Source: Setophaga petechia (lineage: Eukaryota; Chordata; Aves; Passeriformes; Parulidae). From it: a DNA stretch of 64,000 nt. Location: positions 43,833,291 to 43,897,290 of the forward strand of contig JANCRA010000003.1 of the NCBI GenBank assembly GCA_024362935.1. Direction: 5' to 3'. The notes beneath the pieces are model-generated. The model was given only the letters and a program-made list of their open reading frames with translations. It had not been told where the DNA came from and did no database searches. The position numbers were made by a program, and so were the translations under genes. Below, piece by piece: positions 12,641-28,300 of the stretch (its first letter is position 1; each line of letters starts with the position of its first letter).

Positions 12641-15600
12641 ATACTCTGTACTTTTGTTTCCTGTTTTGTCATTTTTATTGAGTGAGTTCACATCTGATTT
12701 TCTAAATAATTAATTTTTCTATGTGGACAAAAATCAGCTGGGTTTTATCCTAAATTAGAAGTTGTTCAATTTCATCATTGGCAAAGTGTGGCATGTGAGG
12801 TATGTCACATAGGACATTTGCTCAACAGCTTCCAAATGGAAATAATAAATTCTGTAGGCATTAACAGTTACCTTGTAGAAATGGATCACAAACTGAGTCA
12901 GAAAAGGTATATATGTAAACCAGACTCGAAGGTAGCTGTTGTTTACATGCCAGCAATTTACACTGACTTCTTTCTCTGTGCAGTCGTTACCACAGAAACT
13001 GCAACAACACACGGCACTGGGAGAGACAAAGCTCCTTCCTTAAGAAAGGTAATCACTAGCCATAAAATTCTCTTCATCTTATCCCTGCTGTTCAAAGGGT
13101 GTAAAATGCTGGTATGTCACAGTCTTGTTGCAAACAATGTAAATTCAGCCTTTTTGCAGGAAAATGCTGTTGGTTATGGCCATTGGAACACCTTGGACAG
13201 TGCAGGTTTTACTGAAAGCTCATCTTTGTGCTGCTGCTAGGTTAGAAACAGCTCCATGATGTAGACCTTGAATGAAGCATGGAAGAATTTGGTAAGAATT
13301 AACCACTACCTCTAGTATTCTTTAATGAATTATGGGGAAGGTGTTTTAATTTTTTTTCCCACAGGAGCCCAATAAAAATGCATTCAGATGCTCTTGTGCA
13401 GGTCTGAACAGTGAGTCTGAGACTGTATGGACTCAGTTTTTATGAGAATGCTGATGGAAGTGAGAACACCCTTTCCCATATCTTTTTCCTGAAGGCAGAG
13501 CAATAGGTTGGCTGCAGACTTAAAACCCCTTTGAATATGGGGGAATTTGTGGCTGCAGAAATTGTAGTCAGGTTGTGTCTCCATGGCAATACAAGGGTGG
13601 ACAGGGACTCTTCTGCCATTGCTTTCCCTAGAAGCAGCTGTGCTTAAGGGCTGGAGAAAAGTAGGCAACCTGATGTGCTTAAGGCCCTTAAGAAAGGAGA
13701 GAAACAGACATTTCTTCTTCATAAACTCAGTACAGCCCCTTTTTCCTTTACGTGAGCCTGCCTTTAGGCTTTGACTACAGACTCATCAAGAGTGGACTTT
13801 TTAGACATTCCCTGCAGGATCCAGTCTGCTCTCTGGGCTCTCCAAGCAGGAGTTCTATGAAGAAATAGAGAGGAAAAGGTTTTTCCATGCTTTAATAATG
13901 TGTCTTAATATGCAGGAATCACTTTCTATGTGCAGGAGCATCACGATATTTTCATCTGTGCTCTTGGTGCTTGCTGGACCCCTCATCCATTTGTAGTAAA
14001 TGTTGGACACTAGATTTGCCTCCAAGGCTCAGATTCCCATAGCAGGATGTGCAGGACAGAGTGGTAACCCCAAGCATGAGCAGTGTTGGTGCTTGCCAAT
14101 AAGCACCATCTCCCATCTCTGCTGCTGGGGCGCTTGAGGTCACAGTTGAAGTACGGATAGCTTCAAGGAGCCAACATTCTTTCTGTTTACTGCAAGGCAG
14201 TGGAAAAGATTCAGACTACCAGGAGAGAGAAATGATGGAGCTCACTGCAATCTCACTGCTGAGTATCCTGTGAGATGCTGACACTCTGCCTTAATGGGCT
14301 TGAGGTAGCTTACATCCCTCTTAGGAAAATGATTTAGTAGATGGTATAAGCCACACTCTGGCATGATAAACTTCCATGGATACCAACAAATTTAGGCAGA
14401 ACTCCTGAGCTGCTCTAGACCTCTGTCTGGTGGTGCTATATAGCTTTAAATGAAGATATTGCCATCAATCAGCTTGTCACCTACCTCACTACCCACTTGT
14501 ATTAAATGATTTCACTATCAGCTAAGATGGAGCACACCACTGAGTGTCAGATTATAAGTGTCTAGAGAGATTAGATACTGAAATTAGATGGATAACATCC
14601 AGGCTGCTGTGCTGGATCTCCCAGTATTGCTGTTGCCAATGTGTCCTGCTCCAGTCAGATAAAACCTTACTGTGCTGTGCTCCCTCACTTGCTTCCCTGA
14701 ACAGAGAATGCAAGAATGAGGGTTGTGAATTCCTGAGAAAGTCCCAGCATCTTGGGCACTACATGAACAATGTGGCATCTAATTCTCCTCTACAATGTCT
14801 GATATGTTGCAGCATGTGTGTCAATTCATCAGATGCCTTAGCAAGCTCTAACTCTTGTTCAATTGCTTAAATCAGTTCCTTCTCAATCAGCGCTTCCTTG
14901 GGTTGGACTTTGACCAAAGAAGATTTTAAAAAGTAATAATTACATTATTGGTAAAAAAAAAAAAAGGTGAGCTAAGAAATCTGAAAATTGGTGAGGCCCA
15001 AGATGACAGTCATCCTTGGGGAAACTATCCTTCTCCCTGGGAAAACTGATTTAATGTGTTGGAGTAGCATGGGATTTAAAACTGGATGCATGGGTGTTAA
15101 CATAATGCCTCAGTTTCTGTCTTCTTATGACAGGAAAATATTCTACTGAGAAAAAGCTGAAGATATTGAGAGACAGCATTTAAATTCCTGTTTCCATTGG
15201 TGTTATCCTTTTCTAAGGGAGGGGCACAACCTTAGGAATACACAAAGGGACAACTGGGTTGATTGGTGGACTGTGATACAGGAGGTCAAAGGCCTTGTTG
15301 CAGATGTCTCTGGATTATGTTAGAAACTGTTTTATGAATGCTATGGAAATATTCACAAATGTGTAGGAAGTATTTAAGTATTCGTAAGTCGCACCTGTAG
15401 AAACAAGCAGACTGCTTTTGGTTTGTTTTTTGAGGGATAAAGAAGAGTACAAGAACTCATTAAACAATCACAGTGACTTTTCTAAATTAAAAAACATAAT
15501 GATTTAGGGTCCCAGAGATTAATACTGGCAGAGGATCTCCTCTATTTTCTGTAGAAAGATTTTTTCCCCCCACTCTCCAAATAGGCGCCACATTTTTAGA

Positions 15601-16256
15601 AAAGAAGAAAATGGTTCTTAGAGTTTAAATATGTATGTGGATGTATGTACCTATAAAAATTAAGGTTATTTTGCTCATACTAATTATCATTGAAAACTAT
15701 CTCAATCTCCCTACTTAAGTGAGCTATCATAGCATGGCTTTGTTCTGTAATGGCACCCTCTGAGTGCTCCTCCATGAAAATAATAAACTACACTCAGGAA
15801 AATAAAGTAATAAAGGCAGTAGTATGTCTCCAAAATAATTTTGGGGAATTTTGTGGGAATTTTTCATGGCAGAAATGTTATTTTTGGAAATCTCTATATC
15901 TATTCCTGAGCTGCACCATTTGGCAGTCTTGAAACAGAATTTAGTTTTATGCCAACGATGCCCTTAATTCATGTGTTATCTTAAAATCATTCCCTGCAAT
16001 TTGTGTTACAAAAGACTGGTAAAAGAGAATTATTTTTTTAATTTGCCTTTTTTTTTTTTTAAGTGGAAATTTAATATAGTTGTAAATTAAAAATTTCAAC
16101 CCTGACAGGAACACATGTAAGAATTCCAGCTCAGCTTTACCAGCAAGTACCAGGGTCAACTATCAAACAAAATACAAAACTACTCAAGAACTCCAAGAGA
16201 AGAGCTGAGCAATGCTTTATTTAAGAGAGCTGCTTCAGGAGATTAAGGTAGTCAGA

Positions 16257-16305
16257 AAGTTCAGGCTCCTTGCCCAGATTTCTGTTTAGCAAGGAGCCTG
16301 AACTT
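16257..16305. repeat. Perfect 17-bp inverted repeat
   Basis: AAGTTCAGGCTCCTTGC (16257-16273) and its exact reverse complement (16289-16305) flank a 15-base spacer. Function unknown; a small hairpin or a transposon remnant are both possible. Confidence 0.95.
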
Positions 16306-19300
16306 CAGTGCTCCCAGTAATGGGGCAGAGCTCAACTAATGAAATGAAGTATTGCTATAAGCAAACATGGGAGTGTAAAGGGATCCTGCATGTTTGGGAC
16401 TTAAAACTGGACCACTGGGCAATCCCATGCACAGGCTGCTGAAGGAAGGTGAAGGAGTTCTGAAACGTTTTAGCATTCTTTGTGATGGGGTAGGAGATGT
16501 CTGACTATGATGGAAATTCTGCCCAGTGCCTCTGTGGTGTAGAGGAGAAATAAGAATTTCAGTCTACTGGCAATAGTTTTAAACTGAGCACCTTGCAGCC
16601 AGTATGGTCAAGCCACTGAGGGGAGCATCTGCAGAGGATGGTGAGGAGGAAGGTGGGAAGGGCAGGTGCTATGTTACTGTTGAGAAGTGTTTCTGCACTC
16701 TCCTTTCCTCTTGTGGGATTCCTCTCATTTGTGCCCTCGGGCACAAACAGCTCTGTTGACTAACACGGCACAGCTTTTCCTTTCATTGCAAATCTCTCTC
16801 CTGTCTCCTCTCAAGAGGTGGCTCTCTGGCTCACGTTGCCTGGTGTCTTTCTCTTGGAGGATGCACTGACCAGCAGCTCTTGGCCTCCTCCCTGTGTGTG
16901 GTCAGGAGGGGACAGGGACAAGTCCATGTCCTTGCCTGCATCTCAGTGGCGCTTGGTGAGTCTAAGATATTTGCACATTTGCTAGAAAACAAAGATGGGT
17001 ATGCATGGAAAAAGACCAAGATGATTTTACAGATGCCCATCTGCACAGAAAATATTGAGCATTTGCTACCCTTCTCAGGGAGAATCACAGGTTGTAGAGC
17101 AGCATCCATTGGTACTAAATACAGCAGAGATACCCCTGGATTTAGTATTACTGCTTTTGACCTGTTTAGATCTACTGACAATGGTGACTCTGGTGAAAAA
17201 AATTTTTAAGCAGGGGGAGCCAGGACTTCTTTCTCATTTTTATTAATTATTTATTTTGATTAATTTAAGAAATAAGCAGTGTCTTTTTGTGCCACAGATC
17301 ATACATCTTGTGAGAAAATTGAAAGAATGCTTTCATATCTCACTAAGGATACTGAAAAGATTAAGTAATTTTTGTAAAGTATTTTTAATTTCTAAAAATT
17401 TTTATGGACAAGGAAAATATTTTTCTCTTTGCATAAATATGAAATGTTGAAGTAGAGCAGGGATACCAATGATAATCTAAAACTCATCTAATACATTTAT
17501 AAATCCTCCTCTTTTTTGGCTGTTCTTATAGGTCCTATTTCTGAAGATGCTCACTGTCAGCAGTTTGTAGGCAAATCACTGGAATTTAGGGATGCTCAGC
17601 CCCAATGCTGATTATTTTTCTTCATCACAATTCACAATGCTTTCTTTATGCTCAGTGTTGAAGACCAGATTCTTGACTTGAGTAAATGCAGGTGGTTGTG
17701 TTCAGCTCAACATCTCTATGCCTTATTTGTGCTAGATAGAGGTCATGCCTGTATCCTGATGTACAGATGTCTCAGTTTGCACTGTGAAAACTATTGCTTT
17801 TTGTTTTCCCAGTAGTAAAGATACTGCAGAAGAAATAGGTTTCAAAACCCTGCTGGTCATCTGTAAGGTGGTTTAGAGTTCATCCTGTTCTGCTAAGACA
17901 TGACATTTGTAGTGCAGGGCCTGGTGAGGGAGTAAACTGGAGCAACCTCATAGCTGCAAACATCAGCAGAGACAACTGGATGCTGCTGCAGGGTTTAGCT
18001 GGTTATTATTTCAGAATAAAATCCTTTCTTTAGGGCTTTAACTCCTGCTGACTGTCTGAAATGCAGCTGCTGTGCTGCAGAAGCTCCTGAAAAATTGTAT
18101 CATATGGATAATTTCAGACTGTCAGCAGTACCAACAGTAGCAGGCAAGGAGATTACAAAGAATGGGTTAAATCACAGACTTGCCTCTTCGGTATTCCTGG
18201 ATAATAATCCACCTACAGTGACTCCACTCTGTGGGTAGAAAATGCCTACCTCTTTTTAAACATAATTTATGCACTCCTTTGCCTTTTGAAAAGGATAGAC
18301 ACCAGCCAGGTAGAAGACTGCTCTGCTGCATTAGGGCTCAGAATTAACCATCAAATGTGTGCCTGATGTGCGAGTCAATCTGCCAAGTCATAAATGTTAC
18401 AAGCAGACATCTGACTACAGCGTGTATTTTTAAAGTGTGCTTTTTGGCTATGTAGCCTTAGCAAACACTGTTCCTTCCAACCTGTGCTAAAAGGACAGGG
18501 ATACATATGCTGTTAACCTGGCACAGTATGAAATCTGCCATGAACTGATTTCCCCAGAGGGTTTCTCCCTGCAAGGACTGTGTGCTACGAGGAGGTGTCT
18601 CCCGGCTGATTCCCAGTGTCCTTGACTGGATCTGCAGTGAGCAGGAAGGTGCATGATACTTTCTTCTGTGATGTAGTGGTGGCATCTGAGGGGGCTGAGG
18701 GTGTGAAGGAAGCTCATTCCTCCCTCCCCACCCCACCCCCATGACAAAAAGTTCCTGGGCTTGGACCTGAAGGGGTTGGTTGGTGAGAAGTTTCTGCATC
18801 TCAAGTAAAAGTCAGACCTAGAAAATTCTATGGTGGTTGCATAAGTACTGAAATTGCCACAGAGCTAAAGCCTGAAAAGCAAGCAATTGACTAGGGAACA
18901 TATTTCTAATATAATTGCTTTTTGACCTTTTTTTATCATCTTACTTTGAGTTTTGATTAACTTCACATTAATTATAATTAGTGAACACTGAGGAAGAAAG
19001 GGCTGGTTTTGTTGGTTTGGGTTTTTCGTTTTGGTTGTTTTTTTGGTTGAAATTCCAGCAGCTTTCTGTTGTTATTCTAGTTGGGAAAGCAGTAATTCCT
19101 GGTCCTTTCAGGAATTACTCAAGGAAAAAAATGAACAAAGAAGTCAAATTTGACACTCTTGATTCCTTGATTCAGGTAATGATATAAGCGATTTTGGGCT
19201 ATCCCTGTGTGCTGTAAGGAATAATTCCATGGTAAATATGAGGTAGAATTAATCCTTCAAAAGCAGTACATATTTTTGAGGAACACAAAAATGACCCCTA

Positions 19301-22300
19301 AGCAATGCCCAAGGCATCCAGCCATTTTCTGCTCACCTATAGCAAGAATTACAGATTATTTCAGTGGAGTGTCTTGTGCTGCTCACATATCTGCAATACA
19401 CCCTCTGGTCTTCATCCCAGTCACAGGGCATTTTCAGAGACATTGGCATCTGGACAGCTGTTTTATCACCTGCCTTGCTCCCTGAGTCTCCAGGGCAAAA
19501 ACTGGGCTACTCCTTGTCTCAGCACTCTGCCAGAAGTGGTCCCAGTGTCATTCTGCCATGTCTCTCCTGACTTCTCTGCCTCCCCCTGATCTGTAACAAT
19601 ACCTCTGTCCCTTCTAGCTGAATGTTTCCCTGGGAAGTGATTAGCTCATCTTCCATATGTGCCTGATGCCTTTGTGTCACAGGTCTCGTAACATAAGAAG
19701 GATCCTGGAGACAGAGCCAGCCCAGCTGAGAAAAAGGTGAGTGCTCCTACTCTGCTTTGTGCCTTCCTGGGATTGCTCAGGATGTCCCAGCATGTGTCAG
19801 GCTTCAGCACATACAGCATCTGCTCTGGCATCTTGTTCCACAGGCTGTTGGTCTCTTGGGAGAGACCCACCTTGCTGGACACAGCTCTCAGCTCAAACAG
19901 TCTGCCTGCCCTAGGAAGGCAGGATGTGTTTTCTGACAACAACCAAGATAAAAATCAAAGGTTCATTCTTTTGCACTTCAGGGATGATGAATAACTTGCT
20001 CCTTCCATTCAGAACCTTTAGTCAGAATACACAGATTATGGAGACAAGGGGTTAATTCACTAAAAACTGGTTTCTGACTTTATGGGATTGCCACAAGCCT
20101 GGGCCAGTTAAAATGATGGGTCTGGTAATGGCATGTTGGTGTTTAACTTTACATGTTTTTGTTTTAAAAGGCTTATATGAGGAGATATATGTTTAACTTT
20201 TCTCATCATGTAATTAAAAGTTATTTATTAGATCTGTCGATAGTCTGTTAGGCACAAACTGCTGGGTGCACCTTGCATTAATTTTTCATCTGAAATGGCA
20301 GAAATAATTTTGTGCATTTTAAACTGTTTTGCAGATGCAGTGTTAAGTGTTACTAGATTTTACCTTCCTCATCCATGAAAGCTTTGTTTTCTCATTTCCT
20401 GTCAATCTTACTGAGGAGTGCTGAATAATCAGAATGAAGCAAAGATAAAATTGCCTTCTGATCTCTCTGATTTATTTTGAGAAAACTTTGGTTCCTTCTG
20501 TGTCATGTCCTCACTTCACCTGCTTAGAGAAAACATGAGAGTGGAAATTCATCTACTGTCTCCAATTTATCTCCAAATTACTGTGCAACTGTTAGCCTCC
20601 ACAATACCCAGAAGAGTTAGATAAATAATGTTCTATTATCCTGATTATAGATGTAAATCATTACCAAGAAGTTGTGGCTTGCCAGGAGTCTCATTTGAAG
20701 TTGTGGCAAGAGCTGGTGCATTTCTGGGCTTCCCAAATGAAATTGCAACACTTTTGTTTGCTACCTTATCTCCTTGTTGCTTCAGCTCCATCACGGGATC
20801 TGCCAGTGAATCTTACACATATTTTCATATTGGAGTCCTCAGTGAACAGAATACATTAAGAAGCCATAGCTTTTCGTTAGACAGCAAATACTCTCAATTA
20901 AAGACTGCTCATTTATTCTAGACCCCTTTTAAAAAAATGATGTGATCAAACAAGTGCAAAGGGGTGCATGAGAATCACCCCCAGAATAATTCCTGTATGA
21001 GGACCAGTGCTGGAACCAGCACAGCATCCTTTAGTTTGACAGAGCAAGTGCCTGTGGTGTGCTCTCACTTCCACAAGTGCCCTATGTATTCAAGTCAGTT
21101 GTTTTCTCCAGAAATCCCATCTAGTCTTGGATCACAGCTAAAAGAGTCTCTGTGTGTGGTGAAGGACATAATGCTTGCGCCGATCTCCTGAGTGGAGAAG
21201 GTAGTTTGGCTAGGTTGGAATGCTGAAATATCCACTCTAGAGCTCTTAAGGAAATGAAGTTGGCCTCTTCCTCTATCTTTTTTTTGTCTGCCCAGTTCTT
21301 GTGCCAGCCATCAAAGTGTCTCACCTTCATAGAAGAAAATGAGTGCATCAGAACAGGCTGTCCAAAATCCTCACGTGTCCTTACAGCAAAGGCTTCTCCA
21401 GAATTAGCACTGGTCACAATACACAAAGCTTTTCACGTGGAACCTAATCCTTTTTTTATTATTTAGCAAACTTACAACAGCAAAATCTTCTCTTTTGACC
21501 TCAAAATCTCTTACTGCAAACCCCCTTCTTCCTAGACTTTTGTGAGGCTGTTTCTTTGCTTGCAGCACATGCAGAAGGTACTGCATATTGCTAATTCACT
21601 TGAATTTTTCTGAATAGGTTGTCACCTTGCTGAAAAAGGAATTGCTCTAAGTGACTGCAGTCTGAGATTTCAAACTCTTGGCTGTCTTTCTCTCCTAGCA
21701 AGCTGCTGATTTGTCATCCTGTGTTCCCTTTCCAGGCTCCTAACTCTATTTGTCCCTCAATGTCCAGTGAACCTCGAGGGATGAGACTTCCCTCTCCCTA
21801 CAGTGATTTGTTTTTCTAGCTCTGAAGACTCCTTCCATCTCCTATTTCTAGGAGATACATCCTCCTCCAGGCATTTTCCTTCTCACTGCTTACATTGCAA
21901 CCACTATTTTCTGCAGTTCCACTTCAGGAATGTCCTTCTCACGTCTGATGGTGACTGCAGTTCCTCCACTGCACAGCATCCCATGCTCTGTGAGCAGGAG
22001 AGCAGCTATTCTGCAGTGATTAAAATGCTGTTTAAAACCCAGAATTGGTGCCACAGACTCTGGGTGAAAGAGGAACTATCAGAAGGACAAGAACATGTTG
22101 ATGCTTCTAAAAGGGAGAGTATTTTCATGTCCAGAAAAGGCTAAAAAAGCATAGTGCCAGGTTGGGAATCATTTGAAGATAATTTTTTTTCTGACCTACA
22201 TGGAAAGCTGTTTATATTCCCAACTAATTTTGAACTAGACCAGACAAAAACTAAACCAGACAAAAACCCCTCACCTCAATCAAGATAAAGACTGCAATAA

Positions 22301-25300
22301 GATGGATGTGTATTTGTAAGTAACTCAATGGAAATGATAAAAAGCAATTTGGAAAAAAGAGTTCCTTTTTTCCTTGAAAACATTCAACAAGGTTTGTCAT
22401 ATTTGTCCTTCAGATTTCAAACAAACAAGGTTTTTTTCTTATCTACAGTTTTTAGCAAAATATTGTGCAGAAACGTACTTCCTTTTTTTCTCCTTTTATT
22501 CCCTCTTAAATTTTGCTGGTTTGTTCTTTTTTTTTTCTGAGTACCATTTTTTTCACTTTTTTATTAAGTCAGTGTGAGGGATAAAAGGAAATTAATACTG
22601 GGGAGAGAAGAGAAGCAGCGATTTTTCTTATGGAGAAAAGGATAAAGGTTTGGAAAAGTGTTATTTGAGAGGAGGGAGAGATATTGGAGGAAAAAATATT
22701 TTGTTGCCAAAATGTATCTACATTTATTTGTCCAGCCCTAGACCTGAAACTGGGGTACATACAATATTCTTCCTTAGCTAAAACATCTGTGTATTGTGAG
22801 AAGGCTTCCTAAACATTATCTGCAAAATTTGCAAAAATGTAAACCATCAAAAAGATCAAGTCATGAATGGTTTCCCTTCCTTGCAGCTCTCACGAGCAGC
22901 TGAATTGGAAAGACAAATAAGCCTGTGCAATAAATGTTGGAGGGGCTGGTGGCAAGCATGATGACTTTACTTAAGCCTCATGTCTTTCTGTGTATTTAAA
23001 AAAAAAGCGTCTGTTTCAGCATAATGAGAGATTGAAAACCATGAGTGACCACTAAGGATTTTGATGAAGGCAGATGTATTTTAAAAAAAGCATATATTCT
23101 ACCCTACGCTGCAAGCCTGTGGTGAATTTTGTTAACTAGAATTTGTAATTCAGGCAACTGAGTTGGCTTAAAAGCATTTTTGTGGCCTGTGGGCATTTTA
23201 ATAGCAGGACTCCACTGAGTGTTATTGGGAATTATGCAGCTTGAGAGTTTCATGCCATCCTGAAATTTTTCTTGATTATGGCTACTACCCTATGCAGTGT
23301 AAGTACTAAATGGAAAACAATTTTTTTTTCATTTGAATCCAAGTCCTTATTGATATTCCTGTCAAAATACAGTTTCTGGTCTCTCAAACACAGAGCAAGA
23401 CTTGTGAATGTAGTTTTCACATATAATTTCTGGTTGTATTTGTGAGCCTTTTGCCATCTGTGAACATTACAGATCTTTAGAATAAACTGCTGTGCAGACT
23501 GTGCAAGCAGTTGAACAGTTGTACAAGCTCATAGCAGAAATCTCTCTTTTTACTTTTTATTTTCTGCAATTGTCAAAGTCAGGAGCAAGGGATGTCACAT
23601 AAAAGTATTTCTACTATAAGTTTTGCAGTTACTAAAATTAATTATGTGCCCACAGTTATCATAAGTGGAAATTGCATCTGTTAGACTGATACTGCTAAAT
23701 AAAACCTGGTTGACTACTGGGATGAACAATATCCTCAGATATCCTTGTGGCAATAAAAAACCCCCCAATTATTCCTAATATTCACATCTGAAACCTCTGC
23801 TTAAATTTACAGCAATTCTTGTGCCTGTAAACACATATATCTCACTTCTAAAATAGATTTAGAACAAAAATATTAGATGCAATTTCTCACTGGTCTAAAT
23901 TAGATCTTGCTATTGAAGTCAAAAGTAGGAAAAGCTTATATTTGCAAGAAGTGCCTTCAAATAAATGAGCAGCTCTGTGTGTTGTTCTCAGCAGACATGC
24001 AAAGTTGAAATCCTACCTGGATGAAGAGAGTACAAAAACCACCTTGATTATAAAAGTGATACCTGAATTGTCAAAGGAAAAGCCTATGGATACATACTCC
24101 TCCTATGCAGGATTCTATAACCATCTAGACCCAGGGAAGAGAGCAGCTGCCTGCTTTACCCAGTTTTATTTCCTGTTGGATAGAAGTTGTGTAATGTGTC
24201 TGTATAAAGGAAGAAATGGCTCCAATTGCTTCAAAGGAGAGTTTTCCACCTGCTAGCAGAAAGTAAGTAAGTATGACCTCCCCAGATTCCTACGTGTGAA
24301 ATGTAACATTCCCTTGTTTGCAAGAACCCAGCAGAAGCCTTGTGGATGTGCCCCATTCCTCTGAATTTTCTTACAAGGTGACCTGCATCCTAATTGTCTT
24401 GAGTATTTTGCCCTTCAATATTGGACACTTGCTTCAAATTCTAATAATATTTTCATTATTGTTGTCCTTTTTGTAGCAGTTTTTTAAGCTTTTTTATAAA
24501 TTTTTAAGACTTACAGAACCTTGTCCATGCAGGGCAGTATTAGTACCAGCAGTCTCCTTATCAGATGTGGTAAATAGATACACAAAACTACCACAACAAC
24601 ATTTTGAGTTTTTTAGTGCTTAGGACCTTTGGAGATCAACTTAGGGATCATCTGTACTCATCACTGACTTCTAAGAGAGCTATAAAAACTGGGATCCAAT
24701 GCTGGAACTTCTGTTGTGGCCGTGCTGAGCTCAACATTTCTATCTAGAGGGGACTTTGATTAACGTAGGATGTCAAAGGCTTCATGAGACCACGGAGACA
24801 GGACTCAGCCCAATCCCTGAAACAGACTTGTGATTCGCTGTTTGTCAGATGTGGTAGCAAGTCTTAGGGGTGCCTGAAAGTCTTGAAAATACCATTCCTC
24901 CTATTTCAACAGCATAGTTTTTAAAAGTGCATATTTAATTGCAAAATAGGCTGGAACTGTTTTCATACAGAAAGCAAGCGGCTTAGGAGCACAGCTTTAC
25001 ACTTCCTGGCTTTTGCTCATATTCTGCCACAGCTCCCAGTAAGATTTTTCTTTCATCTACATTTGCCATAGTTCCTTCCTTCTTACTTTCTAATAATTTA
25101 AGAGACAAGATGACAGAACAGATTAAAAAATATCTATAAATAATACCGTACGTAAAGAGGCATTTACCCACTGAGTCTTAAAACTCATTCCCTGATTTGG
25201 ATCTATTTTTATAAGCTTCATCTCACTTGACACTGACAATGATTCACATAAATATTAAGTGTTCATTTTTAGTCCAGTGCACCTAAGTGAAGCTGAACTG

Positions 25301-28300
25301 TAGTGTTCTTTAGAGTTTTTACCCCTGAGGTCCTTACTTAGGATGGAAAGAGGGTTAGGGGGATGCAGTTCTTAAGCACTTTACAATCATCACAAAGCTA
25401 GTGTAGATGGAGCATTTTAAAATTTTTCAATGACATTCACATTTCAAATGGGTTTTTTTGTTGACTTTTTTTTTTCTGTAGGATATAAAAATAGGGTATG
25501 TTATCCTGAATTAAAGTCTAAACCTAAAGGCTGTGGAATAACATGGTTTCTTATTTATATCTCTGTTGTGTTGTGGTTATGTTCAACTTCATCACTATTC
25601 TTTTGCTGCATCTTGTTTTTTAATTAAAGCAGCCCTGAGATGTTTTATTAATCGTCCAAACATTTTGTTCTTTGAATTATGCAGCAAAACTATTCGAACA
25701 ATGAAATAATTTTTTTATTTCAATTTTTGTCACTTCTAAATTCTAATACAATTGTGTTTCTGTTACAGCAGGAGTATATTTGATAACAGATGGTAAAACT
25801 GCAAAACTATCTCCGCTTCATTAGTGCCCCTGGCAAGTCTTCCTATATAGGGTGAGTTACAGCAGAGAGGGATTTTTAACAATATACCCTTTGCAGTTTC
25901 CAGTAAGATTTTGGACTAGTTTTAAGTGTATCATGAAATCAGTGAATGTAATCAGCTAGAATGCCCATTGATCACTTGTGTGTTGGTTGTTAAAACCAGA
26001 ACTAAACGTACAGGCTGTAAAAGGCTCTCTCTGATCTAGCAAAGACTTGTTTTAGTGCTTTTCCAAGTCAGATTTTTCCTGGCAATAATTTCACTGAGAT
26101 CACTTTCCTTTAATGATGATCATGGGTTTTTATTAAAAAGTAATAAAATATAAGTGATCAATCTCCATTTAAATTAAAAGAATGCTTATGTTAAAATATT
26201 GATGAAAAGGCAGCCTTCAGAGATTTTAAGAATGCTTTTATTTCCATGGCACGAGTGAAAGGTGACAGATTGATAGCCCTGGGAAACGTAGGTCTTTTCA
26301 AAACAAATCATGTGATGTGTCCTCACACTGACTTTGGAGCTCGCTTTGCAGCATGGCAGAACTGCTCAGGCTCTGGGGTGAAAAAGTCCTCCCTAATTCT
26401 GCATACCATCTATTCTCATATCACTCCTACTTTTCTGTGCATTTTGCACATTCTGTCTCCATAGGGGCTGCACAGAGATCCCAAAATCATAATGCATGGC
26501 TCATCCTGAAGTCCAATGCATGAGGACAACATATGGTTATTTCCTACCAGGACCCAGCTTCCAACAAGTGAGTGAAAATAAAAGGACCAGTCTGGTCATA
26601 TGCCAACATTAAACCATCTCTGATAATGCCACTATGTTTATCTGTTTTATGCTATTGATTTTGCTGAATTCAGTAGCCCAGAATTACCACAGAGGAACAG
26701 CCTCTTCCACATTATTGGGAAATGCTGCTTTGCCATCTTGCCAGTATAATGGTTTGTGAACTCGTTATGCTGTGCAAATTGGATTAACTTCACTAACCGC
26801 CTGGATTATGCAGCTTTGTGAGGTGGGGAGGACTCCCAAGCAGAGATGGATGAAAATTTGAAATTGTGCAGTGGGAGGAAAATATTAAATTTGAAATTTC
26901 ACATTCTAAGCAAAAAACAGTAGCCACTAGATTATTGTGTCTAGGGAACTGTTTCATACCACAGGTATCTCATGTTTTTGTTTAAGTGTGTTTTTTAAAA
27001 CAGTGTATATTCACTATGTATTTGGCAAGTTCATTTAAAGGATTTTCCTATTAGTGAAGGAAAATTATGGGCACCAACCAAGCTTTGATATAAGGTAGTT
27101 GCCAACAGTGCTGAGGCAGTTTTGGGCACATGCAGAAACAATGCTGTAAGCACTGGGAAATTTTAATATGCATTAAAAAATCACAAATGCATAGTCAGTG
27201 TTTTGGGAATTCTAAGCTTGAGCTCACATGGTGCCACCCTTCCAGGAGTCTGCCCTCAGAAGTGAAGATGTAGGAAGTGACTGCTAGATTTCCTAGATGC
27301 AGGAGGGATGGAGAAGGTGGTGATGGAGAAGCCCAGCTGTCTGTGCACTGGCCACCACAGCTCAGGCACACTCTGCATCTTTGGAAGGATCACAGCCTTG
27401 GGCAATCTTCTGCTGCAGTCCAGATTGGTTTGGAAAACACTACGTCTGAGTATAGTGTAAAGCCTTCCCTTAGATGCTGTCAACTTGCTGTTTTTATAGT
27501 ACAAGGATTTAGAGGTGTCACAGAAATTATAACTCTATTGTGCTAGCTACTGAAATAAACATACAGTACGGGAGAGAGGAAAAAGTGCAAAGCAAGTAAT
27601 CTAAGAAATTTTGTTTTCCTGTTTTGAAATCAGCATAGTAAGATTAGACATCTTGTATGATTTCACGCACAGTAAAATTCAAAGAAAATGAGAGGGGCTG
27701 AAGCATACCCAAATGATGTGCCATACTGAGCTAATAAAATGGGGTGTTTGTGTGCTTGTGCCCATTGCAAATGTTCATTTGCTGAGCTAAATGTGTGTGA
27801 CCTTCCTTTGCATTTTTGGCATGCTGCAGGTGCTGCTCCTGAGAGGATCCTTCAGTGCTAACATAGGCAAGCAAGCAGGGCTTTGGTCAGATCTAACAAA
27901 TTCTCACTCTATAAACTGCGTTAATTCGGTTGCTTGGAATCATTTGTACAAATCTCAGGTTTGGGGGCTTTTTTACAGTTTTGTTTTTTGTTGTCTGGTA
28001 AATTTCCACCGTGTAGGTCTGTGTACTCGTCTGAGGACATGTGGGAAAGTTCTGAATGAATGTTAAAAATCACCCAGTAAGAGCCAAGGCTTACCCTGCC
28101 GTCCCAACCAAGATATCCTTTGAGAACAGTAAATGCACAGTTTTAGGCATTCCTACAGCTGACAGTAACATGGACATGAAGATAAATTTGTGGTTTGGAG
28201 TTGAAGATGCTGTAAAATTTTTACTGAATTTCAAACTTTTATTTGCCTGTAATCCATGACACCGACACAGTGAAAACTGAGCTTCTTTACTTAGTAGAGC

